Below, one piece after another: positions 10,868-21,965 of a stretch of 64,000 bases of DNA. The stretch covers positions 60,462,970 to 60,526,969 of the forward strand of contig NC_057925.1 in the NCBI RefSeq assembly GCF_018873765.1. The letters are read 5' to 3'. The first letter of the stretch is position 1; every line of letters begins with the position of its first letter. The stretch is from Telopea speciosissima. Taxonomy: Eukaryota > Streptophyta > Magnoliopsida > Proteales > Proteaceae. Both the position numbers and the translations under genes were made by a program. Under the pieces are notes generated by a model. The model was given only the letters and a program-made list of their open reading frames with translations, was not told the DNA's origin and searched no databases.

Positions 10868-11750
10868 CTGACTCGGTGAGAGACACGCCGTCTCGTTTCT
10901 CTCAATTTACTATCGTAATTACCTTGAAAGTTTGGTAGGTAGTCAAGGAGACGGGAAACACGAAGAAGGAAGCCAAGTAGAAATCACTCGCCCTTGGAAT
11001 TAAAATCTTCTTCAATTCTTTATGTTTGACTGATAAAAATGGAAAAGATAAAAAACAAGTGGAAAATTTGTACTTGTTTCTAATAAATTATTATGAATGT
11101 CACAGTTTGGTTATATGACGTGAAAAATTTTTCATAAACTCGTTAGATGCATTTATTTCCGTCTGTGGAGATGGTATGCCTTCTTTTTTCTATTGTATTC
11201 ATTTTCAAAGTCCTATCAATTTGATATTATGCATGAAAAAATTATTTTTGAGCCTATCTCTCCTCTTTTCCTATTTCTTTTTTTTTCCCATGAAATCCCA
11301 CCCCATGGCTATTTCCTCTCTCCCCCACTAAATCTCATTCTACTACAAAATGCATATTTCATTTCCTTTTCTTTCTTTTCTTTTTCTTGTCAACCCAACC
11401 CACGACATATAGGATCCACCCTCACAAGTTTCCCATCCCTTTTTATCCGTCAAACAAATGGGGACCTAAAAGTGTAAAGTGGTTTAATTTGGGACCGAAA
11501 GCTCAACAACACGAGGAAGATGCTAAATCTAATGGTGCCGAGGTCGATTGACCCATTGTTTCTTTCTTCTCGAGGAGCTCTGCACTATTGGTTCTTTCTC
11601 AGTTGTTGATGTTTACCCTTATTTTGGGCCTTTGGGTTTTACTTTTTAAACTGGTCAATAAAAGTCATTAATTATCACAATAAGAAAGCCTGGACTCACT
11701 CACCACAGATCATACATAGTGTACAAGTCAAGGTGATTAAAAAATTGTTG
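10868..11750. other. Upstream flank of the kinase pseudogene, no gene
   Basis: 10868-10945 is duplicated promoter sequence shared with 7257-7337. The remainder is AT-rich and pyrimidine-rich with no credible gene. Confidence 0.5.
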
Positions 11751-12240
11751 AAGAGAAAGAAAGAAAGATGCCATTAATCTTCCCCCGTCAAGTGGGCCAG
11801 CTTTTAATGCAACGTATGGAATGGGAGTGGTGGTTGATTGCGAGTCTTAAATTAACTTTGAACAGCTTTAACTCTAACTTCAACTCTACTCTCAGACCCA
11901 ATTCCCATTTCCACGTGGTCTGCTGTCTTCTATGCGTAGTTTGTGATTCCTTATAATACTGTCTGTTTGTTTTGGACACTTTACTTCTTTCATTCTCCAC
12001 TATTTTGACTGCATCGTTCATGAAATCTCTGCCAACGAGGGTAGTATAGCTGAGTTCGGTTCCCCAGTACAGGTGAACGTACATGTGAGAGCTAACCATC
12101 TGTTCTATTTTTGTTATTTACAAGAGGAGGAGAGGTTTTAATAAAAACAAAATTAAAATGTGATTAACTCTGAGATGTACGTTCACCAGTGGTACGTGCA
12201 GATGATCCATTCTCAGTATAGCTTGGTAAACAAATCGTAT
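11751..12240 (+). repeat. Paralogous flank segment, copy B
   Basis: Counterpart of 1826-2290. It lacks the 131-bp MITE of copy A but has its own insertion of about 150 bp (about 12052-12215), in which GTACAGGTGAACGTACATGTGAG is roughly mirrored by ATGTACGTTCACCAGTGGTACG, so that insertion is also foldback-like. Confidence 0.78.
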
Positions 12241-12639
12241 CAGATAATATCCGGATAACTGATTACATGGAGTTATTTATTAATATTTCTAATTCTATAT
12301 CCTGCTCTAATCATGTGGGCCCTATGTGCATGCCATATTGTTCCCCCCCCCCCTTCCATACTGGCATCTTGGGAACCCTCTTCCAAGGTTTTAATACCCA
12401 ACAAGTGAGCTGATAGAGTCTATAAAGATTCGTGGTGGTGCTTGGTGTTCCCATCATGTAATTGAATCAGACCTCTCTTCTACATTTAGGTTTTAATCAC
12501 CATAAGCTACCTAAGAGTCCTCCTTCTTAATCCAAGCCCTAATTAGCAAACCCAAATCTGAATTATCTTTATGTTTAAATTCTTGGGTTAGGTTTGGGGC
12601 GAGAATTGTTAAATGTAAGGTTGGATTAGAGTCTGACAA

Positions 12640-12845
12640 CTACCGGGTTGTCCAGTCATTTCCGTCCAATTTATTATTAAACCTATGTATCACTTGGTAT
12701 CAGAGCCCTCTGTCGGTCCTCCCTTGCATTATCTTTCCCCGTGTTACATGCGAAGAGAGTATTAAAAGTAGCCTCCGTCCTCCTCCAACATACGAGGGAA
12801 TGTTAAGAATAATCCCACATCAGTGAATCAAGAACCAAGTCAATA
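12640..12845 (+). mobile_element. Remnant of a small LTR element (TRIM or Copia-like) with a Met-tRNA primer site
   Basis: The sequence ATGTATCA is followed after two bases by TGGTATCAGAGCC (about 12694-12706), the standard primer-binding site for initiator tRNA-Met. About 90 bp on, a purine stretch (CGAGGGAA) leads into TGTTAAGAATAATCCCACAT at 12794, which looks like the start of a second LTR. The internal part is too short to encode proteins. It is an incomplete, broken relic, and the outer end of the left LTR is not clear. Confidence 0.5.
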
Positions 12846-12905
12846 AAATTTATTTATTTATTTTTGTTTTTGAGAGAGAAAGGGAGGGGAGGGAGAAACT
12901 CAGTA

Positions 12906-14453
12906 CTAGAGGGAAGAGAAAATGGGAAAACCAGGTAAAGTGTTCCCTGAGTCAACAATAAACACATTGCCTGAGACATAACTGGAGGATTCATGGATCA
13001 AAAATCGAATAAGTGATGTCAATGCTGGATCAATTGTGCCAAATTTTCTTAGAGGTACAGTCCTTAAAGCCACATTGTTAAGCCAATCTTTCTGCAAAAG
13101 CCCTTGTGTGATTTCTGACTTGAATAATCCAGGAGCTATTGCATTCACTCTTATCTTGAGTGGCCCTAACTCTATTGCCATGATCTGTCCAAAACAAGAA
13201 ATAAAAAAAAAATTCATCTTTTTGCCCTTTCAATCTAACAGATCTCAAATACTACAATCTAGGTTTGAAATAGAAGTAACTTACCTTGGTCATGGAAATT
13301 AGGCCAGCCTTCGATGCAACATAGGCAGTACCTCCAGGTAACTCCCCACGCTGGATTCCGCCGATAGATGTAATAAATACAACTGATCCTTTCAGGCCAT
13401 TTTTGCGAATACGCCGGCCGACAGCCTTTGTTACTAGCCAGGAACCTGTTAGGTTAGTTTTGATAGTACTATTCCATTCCTCTTCAGACAAATCCAATGG
13501 GGAATTCACAGTACCTACTAAATCCATCCATAAATGGATATTAGATGTTAACCACACCACACACCACACACCACACACCACAATAAATTGAAAAATATAT
13601 ATATAGTAACACAAACACCCCTGTTTTGTTGGGCTGGATCCTCCAACTCCCGCCACGGTAGTCAATGAGGCCCACATGGTTAGGTGAGGAAAGAGCAATA
13701 TACGATGATGTGTGGGAATCTTTATTTCCATTATTTTTTTAAAAGTTTGGTATGATATCTCATTCAAGAAAAACAATATTCTACTTTCAAGCATGGAATT
13801 AAATCTCGGCATCATGTCGGCCACCTAATACCGATACTGAGTCGATAATCAGAATAAAGATTTGATACGACCTTACACGGGCGATTCGATATCAATATCA
13901 GTATCAGTATCGAACCCGATACCATGATTTAAATCAATGTTTTCAAGTGATAGAGAGGATCTGTGGGCCTTAGGCCCACATCATAGCCCATATTGACTTT
14001 CCTGTCATGAACACATTACGTCCTCACGCACATGGTCATCTCAAACTCCAGGAATCCACGAGAGAGAGAGAGAGAGAGGCGGTGTTTACCTCTAACGCCG
14101 GCGGAGTTGACTAAGGCATCGATCCGGCCAAAGGCTTCCCAGGCAATCTGCACAGACGCGTCGATTACAGCCTCTGCAGCGCTTAAGTCGAGCTCTACCG
14201 CAACAGCTCTAATTTCTGCAGATGAAGTATTCGACTTTTGGTTGATTTGGTCACAGAGAGACTTTAATCGATCTTTTCTACGAGCGGCGGCGATAACATT
14301 GCAACCTGCCATGGCAAGATTCAAGCAGAACTCATGCCCCAGCCCCGAAGATGCCCCCGTCACCATCACTACGTTCCCATCCAACCTATTCCATTGCTCC
14401 ATATTTCTCTCTTCTCCTCCTCCTTCTCCTCCTCCTTCTCCTTCATCCCCCAT
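12906..14453 (-). CDS. Classical short-chain dehydrogenase/reductase, copy 1 (3 exons)
   Basis: Coding exons, minus strand: 14090-14453, 13285-13514, 12906-13184; 290 residues. Introns are 575 and 100 bp, both GT-AG. NAD(P)-binding Rossmann-fold oxidoreductase, similar to FabG-like 3-oxoacyl-ACP reductases and to a plant clade I recall from Arabidopsis (At3g55290/At3g55310 type). Motifs: TGASSGLG (32-39) for cofactor, NSAG (about 115) in place of NNAG, catalytic Ser 171, Tyr 186 and Lys 190 (YVASK), and IAPG in the last exon. The N-terminus is Gly/Glu-rich from a GA-type microsatellite. Exon 1 ends one base into a glycine codon and exon 2 ends in phase 0, as in the neighbouring paralogue. Substrate unknown; no clear transit peptide, so probably cytosolic. 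Confidence 0.93.
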
Positions 14454-15896
14454 TCTTTCTTTGATTCAAATCCTATTGGCCCTCTACCAGTATACCTGAA
14501 TATTTATTGTAACCAAATTGGGGTGTTAAGTAGTAATTTTACTTTTTGGCTTTTTTAAATTAATATATTATTTTTCCAGTGATGGCAAATCTTGTCATTT
14601 TATCATATAAATACTATATTTTTTTATCTTACACCTTATATTAATTTTATATTAAATAAATTTTTAAAAATAATAAAAATAAGGAATAATATTGTTTTTT
14701 GACTATGACCTTCGTTTGTCCATGCATGACTCACGTCAACTAAGATTAAAGACTAATAATAATGGACCGAATTTTCCTCCACCCACGTATCCCATTCAAA
14801 GAGGGGTGGAAGAAGACAGAAATGAACTTAGGATTGTGGGTGAACGGTCGGAAAACTTTATCCAATAATTTATACTACTACGACGTCCTTTTCTTTTTTG
14901 AAAAAATGTCAGTAACGTTCATTATTTCTAGCTTCTACACCTACCAAGCTATCTATGTTATAATTTGTCTTTACAGAACCTAACTACCAAGTTGGTGATG
15001 ACGACACAGATTATGGCTACATATGGAGTCCAACAACTACGTGGACCACTAAGAGAATCTACATTTATTGGACCATGTTTTGGTAATTTTCTCTACCATA
15101 CTATTAGGTTAAAGTTTGGCACGAGCCCGAACCCAAGCCCAAGCCCAAGCCCGAGCCCGCCCAAGTCTGCTCTAAGCCCGACTGGGATTGGAATGAACTT
15201 TTTAGCTTATGAGTTGGGCCAGGGCTGCGATTCCCAACCTTGGGGTTGGGCTGGGCCGGGACTGAGGCCTCGATCTAAACCCGGTCTGGTCTAAACTGAC
15301 TTATATATATATATAAATGCCAACCTAGCCCAACCCACCCTTAACCAGGGTCAATTAGAGTTGGGTTGGAAAGGACATTGTACGGATTAGTAATGTGTCA
15401 AATTTCCAATTTTAATTCAATTAAACAACCTTATATGTATTGGCATGCATCCCTCTCTATATCCACGCACATCTATAATAGTACTCTAACCATTACTGTG
15501 TTCTCCCATATGATTGGATTTTTCAAAGCTCTACTACACAAGGGTGTACGAAATGACTGCCACACTCCTGATTATTTCCATCTTTCCAAGAGGTGCAATG
15601 GTTATTATGTGCGTCCCTGTGTCTGGGAGCAAGAGTGGCATGCGGTGCGCAACCAGGTGGCGTCCTTTCTCCCAATACATTTTTAGAAACTTCTAAACTT
15701 TGACCAAAGGTTCTGAGCTCTTGATACGACCCACCTTATTGTGCCACATGTAAGGTAATATAATAATTCCAATTATTGGATAGAGAGGGCAATCTAAGAT
15801 GGCTAAATGTCAAATTTCATGTTCAAATACTTGGTGTTCTTCGAATTAAACTCTTTTATGTAATGGGATGTCAATAATACTGAAAAAAGAGAAAAA
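14454..15896. other. Spacer between the SDR genes, no gene
   Basis: Contains the presumed promoter of SDR copy 1 (AT-rich 14500-14700), a short AGCCCA-type tandem tract near 15130-15160, a TA run at about 15301-15316 and nothing that looks coding. Confidence 0.5.
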
Positions 15897-16012
15897 TGCC
15901 ACCTACGCTCAAACACATGGGTGGCAAAATAACCGTCCTGATCCCCATATTAGATGTTTGGGCGTATGCTCCCATTGGTCCCCGTGGTGGCGTAAGGGCC
16001 ACGCAACCATGC
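15897..16012. mobile_element. Foldback-like element
   Basis: Carries GCCACCTACGCTCAAACACATGG on the left and GGCGTAAGGGCCACGC on the right, around a centre reading GCAAAATAACCGTCCTGATCC. The ends and centre resemble the elements at 21585, 34423 and 36127. It is a diverged copy with imprecise limits. Confidence 0.4.
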
Positions 16013-16074
16013 CATTGCATAAATAGCAAAATAAGCATCAAGATACCAAGTTAATGAAATTTAACTTTATTTGA

Positions 16075-16094
16075 GAGAGAGAGAGAGAGAGAGG
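16075..16094. repeat. GA microsatellite beside the SDR copy 2 stop codon
   Basis: A run of GA dinucleotides lies directly 3' of the gene. Similar GA runs occur at 14061-14078 (start of SDR copy 1 intron 1) and, less pure, near 12875-12898. Confidence 0.85.
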
Positions 16095-16095
16095 A

Positions 16096-19000
16096 CTAAA
16101 GGGAGGAGAAAATGGGGACACCCGGTAGGGTGTTCCCTGAGTCAACAATAAATACATTGCCTGAGACATAGCTAGAGGAGTCATGAATCAAATATCGAAT
16201 AAGAGATGTCAAAGCTGGGTCAATTGTGCCAAATTTTCCTAAAGGAATAGTCTTTAAAGCCACAGTGTCGAGCCAATCTTTCTGCATAAGTCCCTCTGTG
16301 ATCTCCGACTTAAATAACCCAGGAGCTATTGAGTTCACTCTTATCTTGAGCTGCCCCAACTCTATAGCCATGATCTGTCGAAACAAAAACATTTCTGTTC
16401 TTTCAATCCACCAGATCTCAATGACACATAACTATAGTTTATTTGTCTAGAACGTAATTAGTTACAATTTAGAAATGGAAAAAAAAGAAAAAACGAATTT
16501 TCCCCATTAACTGTTTGGTTGTTTAAACAATTATAATTGGGTGGAAAGTGTTATGTGAAAAATAGCCTGACAGTCAGATTGAAAATGAAGTGGGAGATAA
16601 ATCACTACCATTATTTCTACTTATTAAATTTAGGCTGTGTTTGGCATGCATTCTGGGTCAATTTCGCATTCTCGAATCATAAACATAGTTGTTTTTATCG
16701 TCCAATAATGTAAAATTGACCCAGAATGATATGCTTGTGAGTTCATTTCCATATTAGATAGGGGTGTCAAGTTTCAGACTAAACTGGTCGGACCGGATCG
16801 ATCAAAACTATTGGTTCATGCCAAATCGAACCTTTATCAGTTTGGTTTCATTTGACAATTTATGAAACCAGTAAAAATTGAAACTGAACTGAACCCAAAA
16901 AAACCTATAAAAAATAGAAAAAACTAAAGCATACCGGTAACAACCCGATAAGAGATCGTTAAGGCAACCCAAATTATATATCATCCCGAAACCTGATTAA
17001 CCCAATTAAAAGGATCGAACCGATCGATTGACACCCCTAAATTTATAGACTAACCATATATAAATTTCTTGAATGGACTACCCAAAACAAATTATGTTGC
17101 ATGCATGATGAAATGGTAGCTAATTTACCTTGGTCATGGCGTTTAGACCAGCCTTTGCGGCTCCATAGGCAATACCTCCTGGTAGCTCTCCACGCTGAGT
17201 ACCACTGATGGAAGAAATAAATATAACTGATCCTTCCAAACCATTTTCACGGAATCGACGACACACTGATTTGGTTACTAGCCAGGAACCTGTCAGGTCG
17301 GTTCTAATAGTATTATTCCATTCCTCTTCAGACAAATCTAACGAGGAACTCACAGTACCTAATACATGCATAAATTGGAGATTAATTGGATGTTAAGAAA
17401 GCTAGCCACCGCAATAAAAGTGAAGTTAAAGGGCAAAAAAAGAAGATAAAATAGAGGAATTGTGTGATTATCAAAAGAAAATTTATGTAATATTTAAAAG
17501 GGAAGGGATTCATGCACCTTCATATGAATCCCATCAAAGCTTCGATCAAATAGGGGGATTGTTTGGGTATTTCGATGGCCGCATGTTCTCATTCAAAGGG
17601 TTTGTGCACGGCCTTGCACCATGCACGGTCATACACAAAACCTTTGACCATATACATAAAACTAGGTGTAATATTATATAATCAGATTGAATTTAAATTT
17701 GAATCACTCAATATCCATTGGATTATCAAATGGGATCAGATCAGGCCAAGTTTGATTACACCTGGATCCAACCCGTCCATAACCCTCCTGCATACTGCTA
17801 AGTACTAATATTCCTCCACCCAACCCCAAGGGGCAAGGTAGTTAGCAAGGGACGAGGCCTAAGGAAGTTGAAGGTCCTGAGTTTGACTCTGCCTCCTCCC
17901 TTGGGGCCACCTGCCTAAGAGGAAACTCCAATGTGAACATGGTGGCATGGCCCTAGTATCTCCCAATTGGTATGTGTTGCAGGGTCGTGCATCAGCCCTG
18001 GGGGATTTAGTCGGCCAAAGGCTGGATACCTCCTGTAACCCAAAAAAAAAAAAGCATTCCTCACCCACTGTCCAATTTTTTTTTTCTTACCACTATCGAG
18101 GGAGGGGAGAGGCCTTTTTCTAGGACAAATATGCAATTAGGAGAGTCGATCCCTTGACCTCCTAAGGGGCATCCGCTTCAACTGGCAAGCCTACATCCAA
18201 CCGAATTAGCGATTGTTTGCAATCCTCAATCTCACATAATGAGATGCAAGAGGGCATGAGAAAGAATAATAATGCATTCCAGATGGGACTTTTCCCCAAT
18301 AACAAGTTGTCCACAAAATATTAGTTTTTACCCAAATATGGAAAACCCTAACAACCGATTGGGAATGGAGCATGATTTATTCCCTCTAGTTCTCTATCCG
18401 GTCTAGTTCCTCAATTCCCTTAACAAGGGGGCCACAATGACCACCCTACACCCTTGTCCGAACACTCTGCTTGGGTGAGGCGCACCTCCCCTTATTAGAA
18501 GGACTGGGATCTGGCCCAAGCAAGGAGTTAGAGAAGATAATTTTTCGAGAAGTTGTCCCTTAAGGCTAAAACATTCTTTCTCATGCCCTCTCACATAATG
18601 ATATGAGATGTGAGAGGGCATGAGAAAGAATCAACACTCCAACCCACGTGGGAAAACCCTAACACGTGGTTGGGAACAGCTAAGATCTTGTGTCACCCTT
18701 TAGCACTTCCCCACAATCCAAGTATAAGCGTGTACATACAGTGATCCTTCTAACGAACACCCCTTTGTTACCCCAAAAAAAAATCTCTTTCTTAAAGAAT
18801 TAGGTTATAGAATGCATTCTATATCCAAAACATATTCCCGGAATACATATCAAACTCAGCCTTGCCGTGTCATCAGTATAAGAAAAAGACTGAATAGTCC
18901 TCCTCAGCTACAAATTGTAATTTATTATAGCCTACCATAAAAAAAAGTGTGACCCGATCCATTTTGCAGAATGTATCATTTGTGTCATAACAGTATTCAT

Positions 19001-19547
19001 CACGACTAGTTTATGAAAATTGGAATCTTATTAAAATTTAAAACATAAAGAAACAGTAGTAGTAGATCTATGTAACAAAAGGCAAGAATTCATCAGAAAT
19101 TCATACGAGAGAGATCCGATCTAGAGAGGGAGATGAAGGTTTACCTCTGACTCCGGCAGAGTTAATTAAGGCATCGATCCGGCCAAACGCATCCCAGGCA
19201 ATATGCACAGACGCGTCTATTGCAGGTCCAGCGGAGCATACGTCGAGCTCTACCGCAACAGCTCTGATTTCTGCGAAGGCTTTGGATTTGGAATCCTCCG
19301 ATGAAGACGAAGAAGCTGAAGCTGAAGCATTAATATTCGAATTTTTCAGTTTCATTTGATTGATTTCGTCACAGAGAGATTTCAATCGATCCTTCCTCCG
19401 AGCGACGGCGAGAATGTTGCAGCCTGCCATAGCGAGATTCAAGCAGAATTCTCGCCCTAGTCCGGAAGAAGCTCCCGTTACCATCACAACCTTTCCTTCT
19501 AATCGATTCCATAGCTCCAGATTTCTCGCCCCTCCGTTGTCTGTCAT
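16096..19547 (-). CDS. Classical short-chain dehydrogenase/reductase, copy 2 (3 exons)
   Basis: Coding exons, minus strand: 19145-19547, 17129-17358, 16096-16374; 303 residues. Introns are 1786 and 754 bp. Tandem paralogue of the gene at 12906-14453: exons 2 and 3 have the same lengths (230 and 279 bp) and the splice phases are identical. Cofactor motif TGASSGLG (about 30), NSAG, Tyr 199 and Lys 203 in AYGAAK, and IAPG are all present. Exon 1 is longer through a Ser/Ala-rich insert ([17 protein letters not shown]) between the Rossmann beta-2 region and the next strand. I start at 19547 because that ATG matches the paralogue's start; an in-frame ATG at 19706 would add 53 unconserved residues. 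Substrate unknown. Introns have grown by SINE and other insertions. Confidence 0.93.
16750..17040. repeat. Dispersed repeat with GGTTTCATTT / AACCGATCGATTG words
   Basis: Inside intron 2 of SDR copy 2. It begins AGGGGTGTCAAG and ends TTGACACCCCTAA, an inverted pair. The text is internally self-similar and related to the stretches at 39170-39380 and 20300-20900. No coding content. Confidence 0.55.
17828..18052 (+). mobile_element. tRNA-derived SINE, plus strand, in SDR copy 2 intron 1
   Basis: The 5' part has A-box-like GGTAGTTAGCAAGGG and B-box-like GAGTTTGACTC. A non-tRNA body of about 140 bp follows (TCCCAATTGGTATGTGTTGC, GATTTAGTCGGCCAAAGG), and the element ends in an A run near 18041-18052. 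This is the layout of a Pol III SINE. I do not recognise the named family. Confidence 0.65.
18076..18205 (-). mobile_element. Short tRNA-derived SINE, minus strand, tail to tail with the previous one
   Basis: On the minus strand it starts GTTGGATGTAGGCTTGCCAG (A-box-like), has GGGATCGACTCTCC (a good B box), and ends with an A run that appears as T at 18076-18085. Only about 23 bp separates its tail from that of the plus-strand SINE. Confidence 0.6.
18574..18630. repeat. Perfect 23-bp inverted repeat with 11-nt loop
   Basis: The arms at 18574-18596 and 18608-18630 are exact reverse complements, with core TCATGCCCTCTCACAT. A partial single-arm copy lies at about 18233-18270 (CACATAATGAGATG, GAGGGCATGAGAAAG). 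It sits in intron 1 of SDR copy 2, probably as the core of a foldback element. Confidence 0.8.
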
Positions 19548-19749
19548 TCCTTCGATTCTTCTGCTTGATTCTAAACCGATTTCTTTTATCCAAATCCTAC
19601 CGAGAGCTCCAAGCCAAGTAGGCAACGAACGACCTCTGTTGCCGAATAATAAATAAATATCTGGAGAGTTTCGGTGGGTTCGGCCCTCTACACAACAAAT
19701 CTTCACTGTTTCATTAATTCTATCTATTTTATATTTTGTTTTCTATCCG

Positions 19750-20300
19750 TCTTATGCGACTAAAGGACCCGAAGACGATTCATTGATCAAAGCATTCCCA
19801 TCATCAGAGGATATGATGAGGTCAGGGAATACGTTCCCCCTGATGTGGCAGTTCCCTTCGGATCTGGCTTTCTCCGGATCAGGATCGTCTCTAGGGAGCA
19901 GGGAACGCCCAGGACATTGTCAGTCGTTGGGCTGTACCACACACATCTCTAGGCATGCACCGAGATGTGTGCGGCACAGCTCAACTGTTGGATGCCCCCT
20001 GGTAGCACCTTGGGCGCACGCCTCCCTGGAGACGAGCTAAATTCCTTTCCTCCAGCCATGGTGCCTTTGAAATGACCCAAACACCCCTCTTTTGGCTTGG
20101 TTAGATTCTTCGGCTTCCACCACGATCGGAGGAGAGCTGAATTGAACCAATACGGTCCAATCCAAATCGAAATTGTCCAAGACCAATCCTGATCTCGATA
20201 CCAAACACTAAAACCTTGCATACAAGTGAAAGTCTAGGTACAAGTTTCTTCCATAGTTTGATTGTTAGGTGACATTGACATTTACTCTAATGACATGCTT
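19750..20300. repeat. Upstream region of SDR copy 2 with a foldback at about 19915-19995
   Basis: CAGTCGTTGGGCTGTACCAC and ACACATCTC are mirrored by GAGATGTGTGCGGCACAGCT and CAACTGTTG around the centre TAGGCATGCACC. This gives arms of about 29 bp with a few mismatches. No gene is seen in the stretch. Confidence 0.65.
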
Positions 20301-20900
20301 GTAAGGGTGTCAAAATCAAATTGAAACCGTTTACCAAAATCGAATCAAACCGTTTAAATTGAAACCGCTAGACCGTTTAGTTAAATGGTCCGGTTATGGT
20401 TTTAGAAATGACACCATTTATTTAACCGATTTAATTCGGTATAGACCGATTAATCCAATCGTTTCAAACCGTGTAATCCAATTAAAACCGATTATAACCA
20501 AACCGTTTAACCGTTTAAAAACCTCAGTTTCAAGAGAGCTATTGATTCGTACTCTTATGTACTTCTGGGTCTCTGCATTTTGAAGCTCTAACCATGGCTT
20601 CCGTTGTTCCTATTTCATTCTTAATTTTTATATTTGTCTTCCTTAATAGTTATATACACTGCCAAAGGCCCCCATTTTCTATTAAAAAATGCAGCAGGTA
20701 ACCAGTGTAAATTAGACTTAGTAAATGGTTTATAAAACCATCTAGTAACCGTCTAATGCGAAACCGTGTAAAACAGTTGAAAAACCATTTAACCGAAACC
20801 GTTTATTAAATGGTCCAGGTTTTGATTATGAGACCGTTTAGTTAAACGATCTGATTACGATTTCTACCCTCAAGTAGTCAAAAATCAAATCAACCCGTTT
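20300..20900. repeat. Degenerate repeat of AACCGTTTAA words
   Basis: Dozens of variants of AAACCGTTTAAAC in both orientations, centred on a non-repetitive piece at about 20570-20700. The copies on the two sides are inverted relative to each other (CTTGTAAGGGTGTCAAAATC at the left, AACACCCTTACTTGTAAG at the right). This suggests one element with inverted ends spanning about 20297-20917. Confidence 0.6.
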
Positions 20901-20917
20901 AACACCCTTACTTGTAA

Positions 20918-21584
20918 GTATGTTTTGGTGTGTTTCATGAATTCTTGGTATTCTAGCAAATAAATGTTGGTGCTCGAAATCCGCTATCCTATACGGTGGG
21001 AAATTACGGTGGCATAGAATTTGAAGAGGTAGGGAGAATTAGGTAAGCATAAAGTATGGCAACTACTTTGGACTCAGCTGAGCCACCAATATCTTCATTC
21101 TAGAGAACGTGGGAGGGAAAACAACTCCTTTGTCAACATGACAACATGTAGTTGGGCGTTCTTATTCAGTTAAAAGTAAGAGTTAAGGTTTGATTTGGTA
21201 TGCTTTCTATTTTCAATTTCATAAGATGACTTCTATTTAAGAAATTTTTGTATTTTATTTTAGCGAAATAGAAATTTTTTTGGTGGAAGTGAAATAGAAA
21301 TTTTGAAATAGCTAAGAACTTGTTTTAATTTTTAAATTGAATTTGATTTCACTCTTACTCTTTAATAAACACATGGTTAATTTTATGGGCAAAGTAGTAA
21401 TTTAATATTAAAAATTACACATCACCTTTCTTTTTCTCCTTAAGGTCTCACCACCACCACTATCCCGATTCCCGTCACCTCCACCACCACCATCACCATC
21501 CTCTCCCAAAGAAATACAAGAAAATTTATTCTTGAAGCATTTCAGATTGATGCAATCAAAATAATTTCAATTTCTTAATAAAAA
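20918..21584. other. Intergenic, no gene seen
   Basis: AT-rich sequence with a CCACCAC-rich stretch near 21450-21500. Neither strand has a convincing reading frame. Confidence 0.5.
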
Positions 21585-21705
21585 AATGCGTGGCCTGCGT
21601 CCAGACACATGGGCAACCTGTCCAGGGGGCAGGGTGATCATTATGCCCACCACCATGTGCCTGGGCACAGGCTGTGCTGCGGTACAGAGAACAGCGTCCC
21701 TAAAA
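21585..21705. mobile_element. Foldback element
   Basis: The left end GCCTGCGTCCAGACACATGG is mirrored by the right end, which reverse-complemented reads GCCTGTGCCCAGGCACATGG. The centre is GGGGGCAGGGTGATCATTATGCCC. Same family as 36127-36275 and, more loosely, 34423-34560 and 15897-16012. Confidence 0.7.
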
Positions 21706-21810
21706 AAATTTATTTGTTGAAAATCAATCTAAAATTGAAATGATAACCATACCAAATCTGCACCGGTGAAGAAAAAATCTCACCACTATTGGTTTTTTTT
21801 TTGGGAGAAA

Positions 21811-21965
21811 GTTCTCTGTCCGGGAGTGTGGCCTAGGCCAGCACTCCCATGAGTCCATCTCTCTCCTCCTTATTTGAAAAGACACTTCTACCCTCTTATT
21901 TTAAGGAGGAGAAAGATAGACACATGGGAGTGCTAGCGTAGGCCACACTCCCGGACAGAAAACTG
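21811..21965. mobile_element. Near-palindromic foldback element
   Basis: The arms GTCCGGGAGTGTGGCCTAGG ... CTCTCTCCTCCTTA and TTAAGGAGGAGAAAGATAG ... GCCACACTCCCGGACAG pair over about 70 bp, with a short centre (TGAAAAGACACTTCTACCC). The arms are well matched, so the insertion is young or the fold is conserved. Confidence 0.85.

Noticed and set aside
19548-19706. Upstream in-frame start for SDR copy 2
   Set aside because: The extra 53 residues have no counterpart in SDR copy 1, and the ATG at 19547 aligns with its start region.
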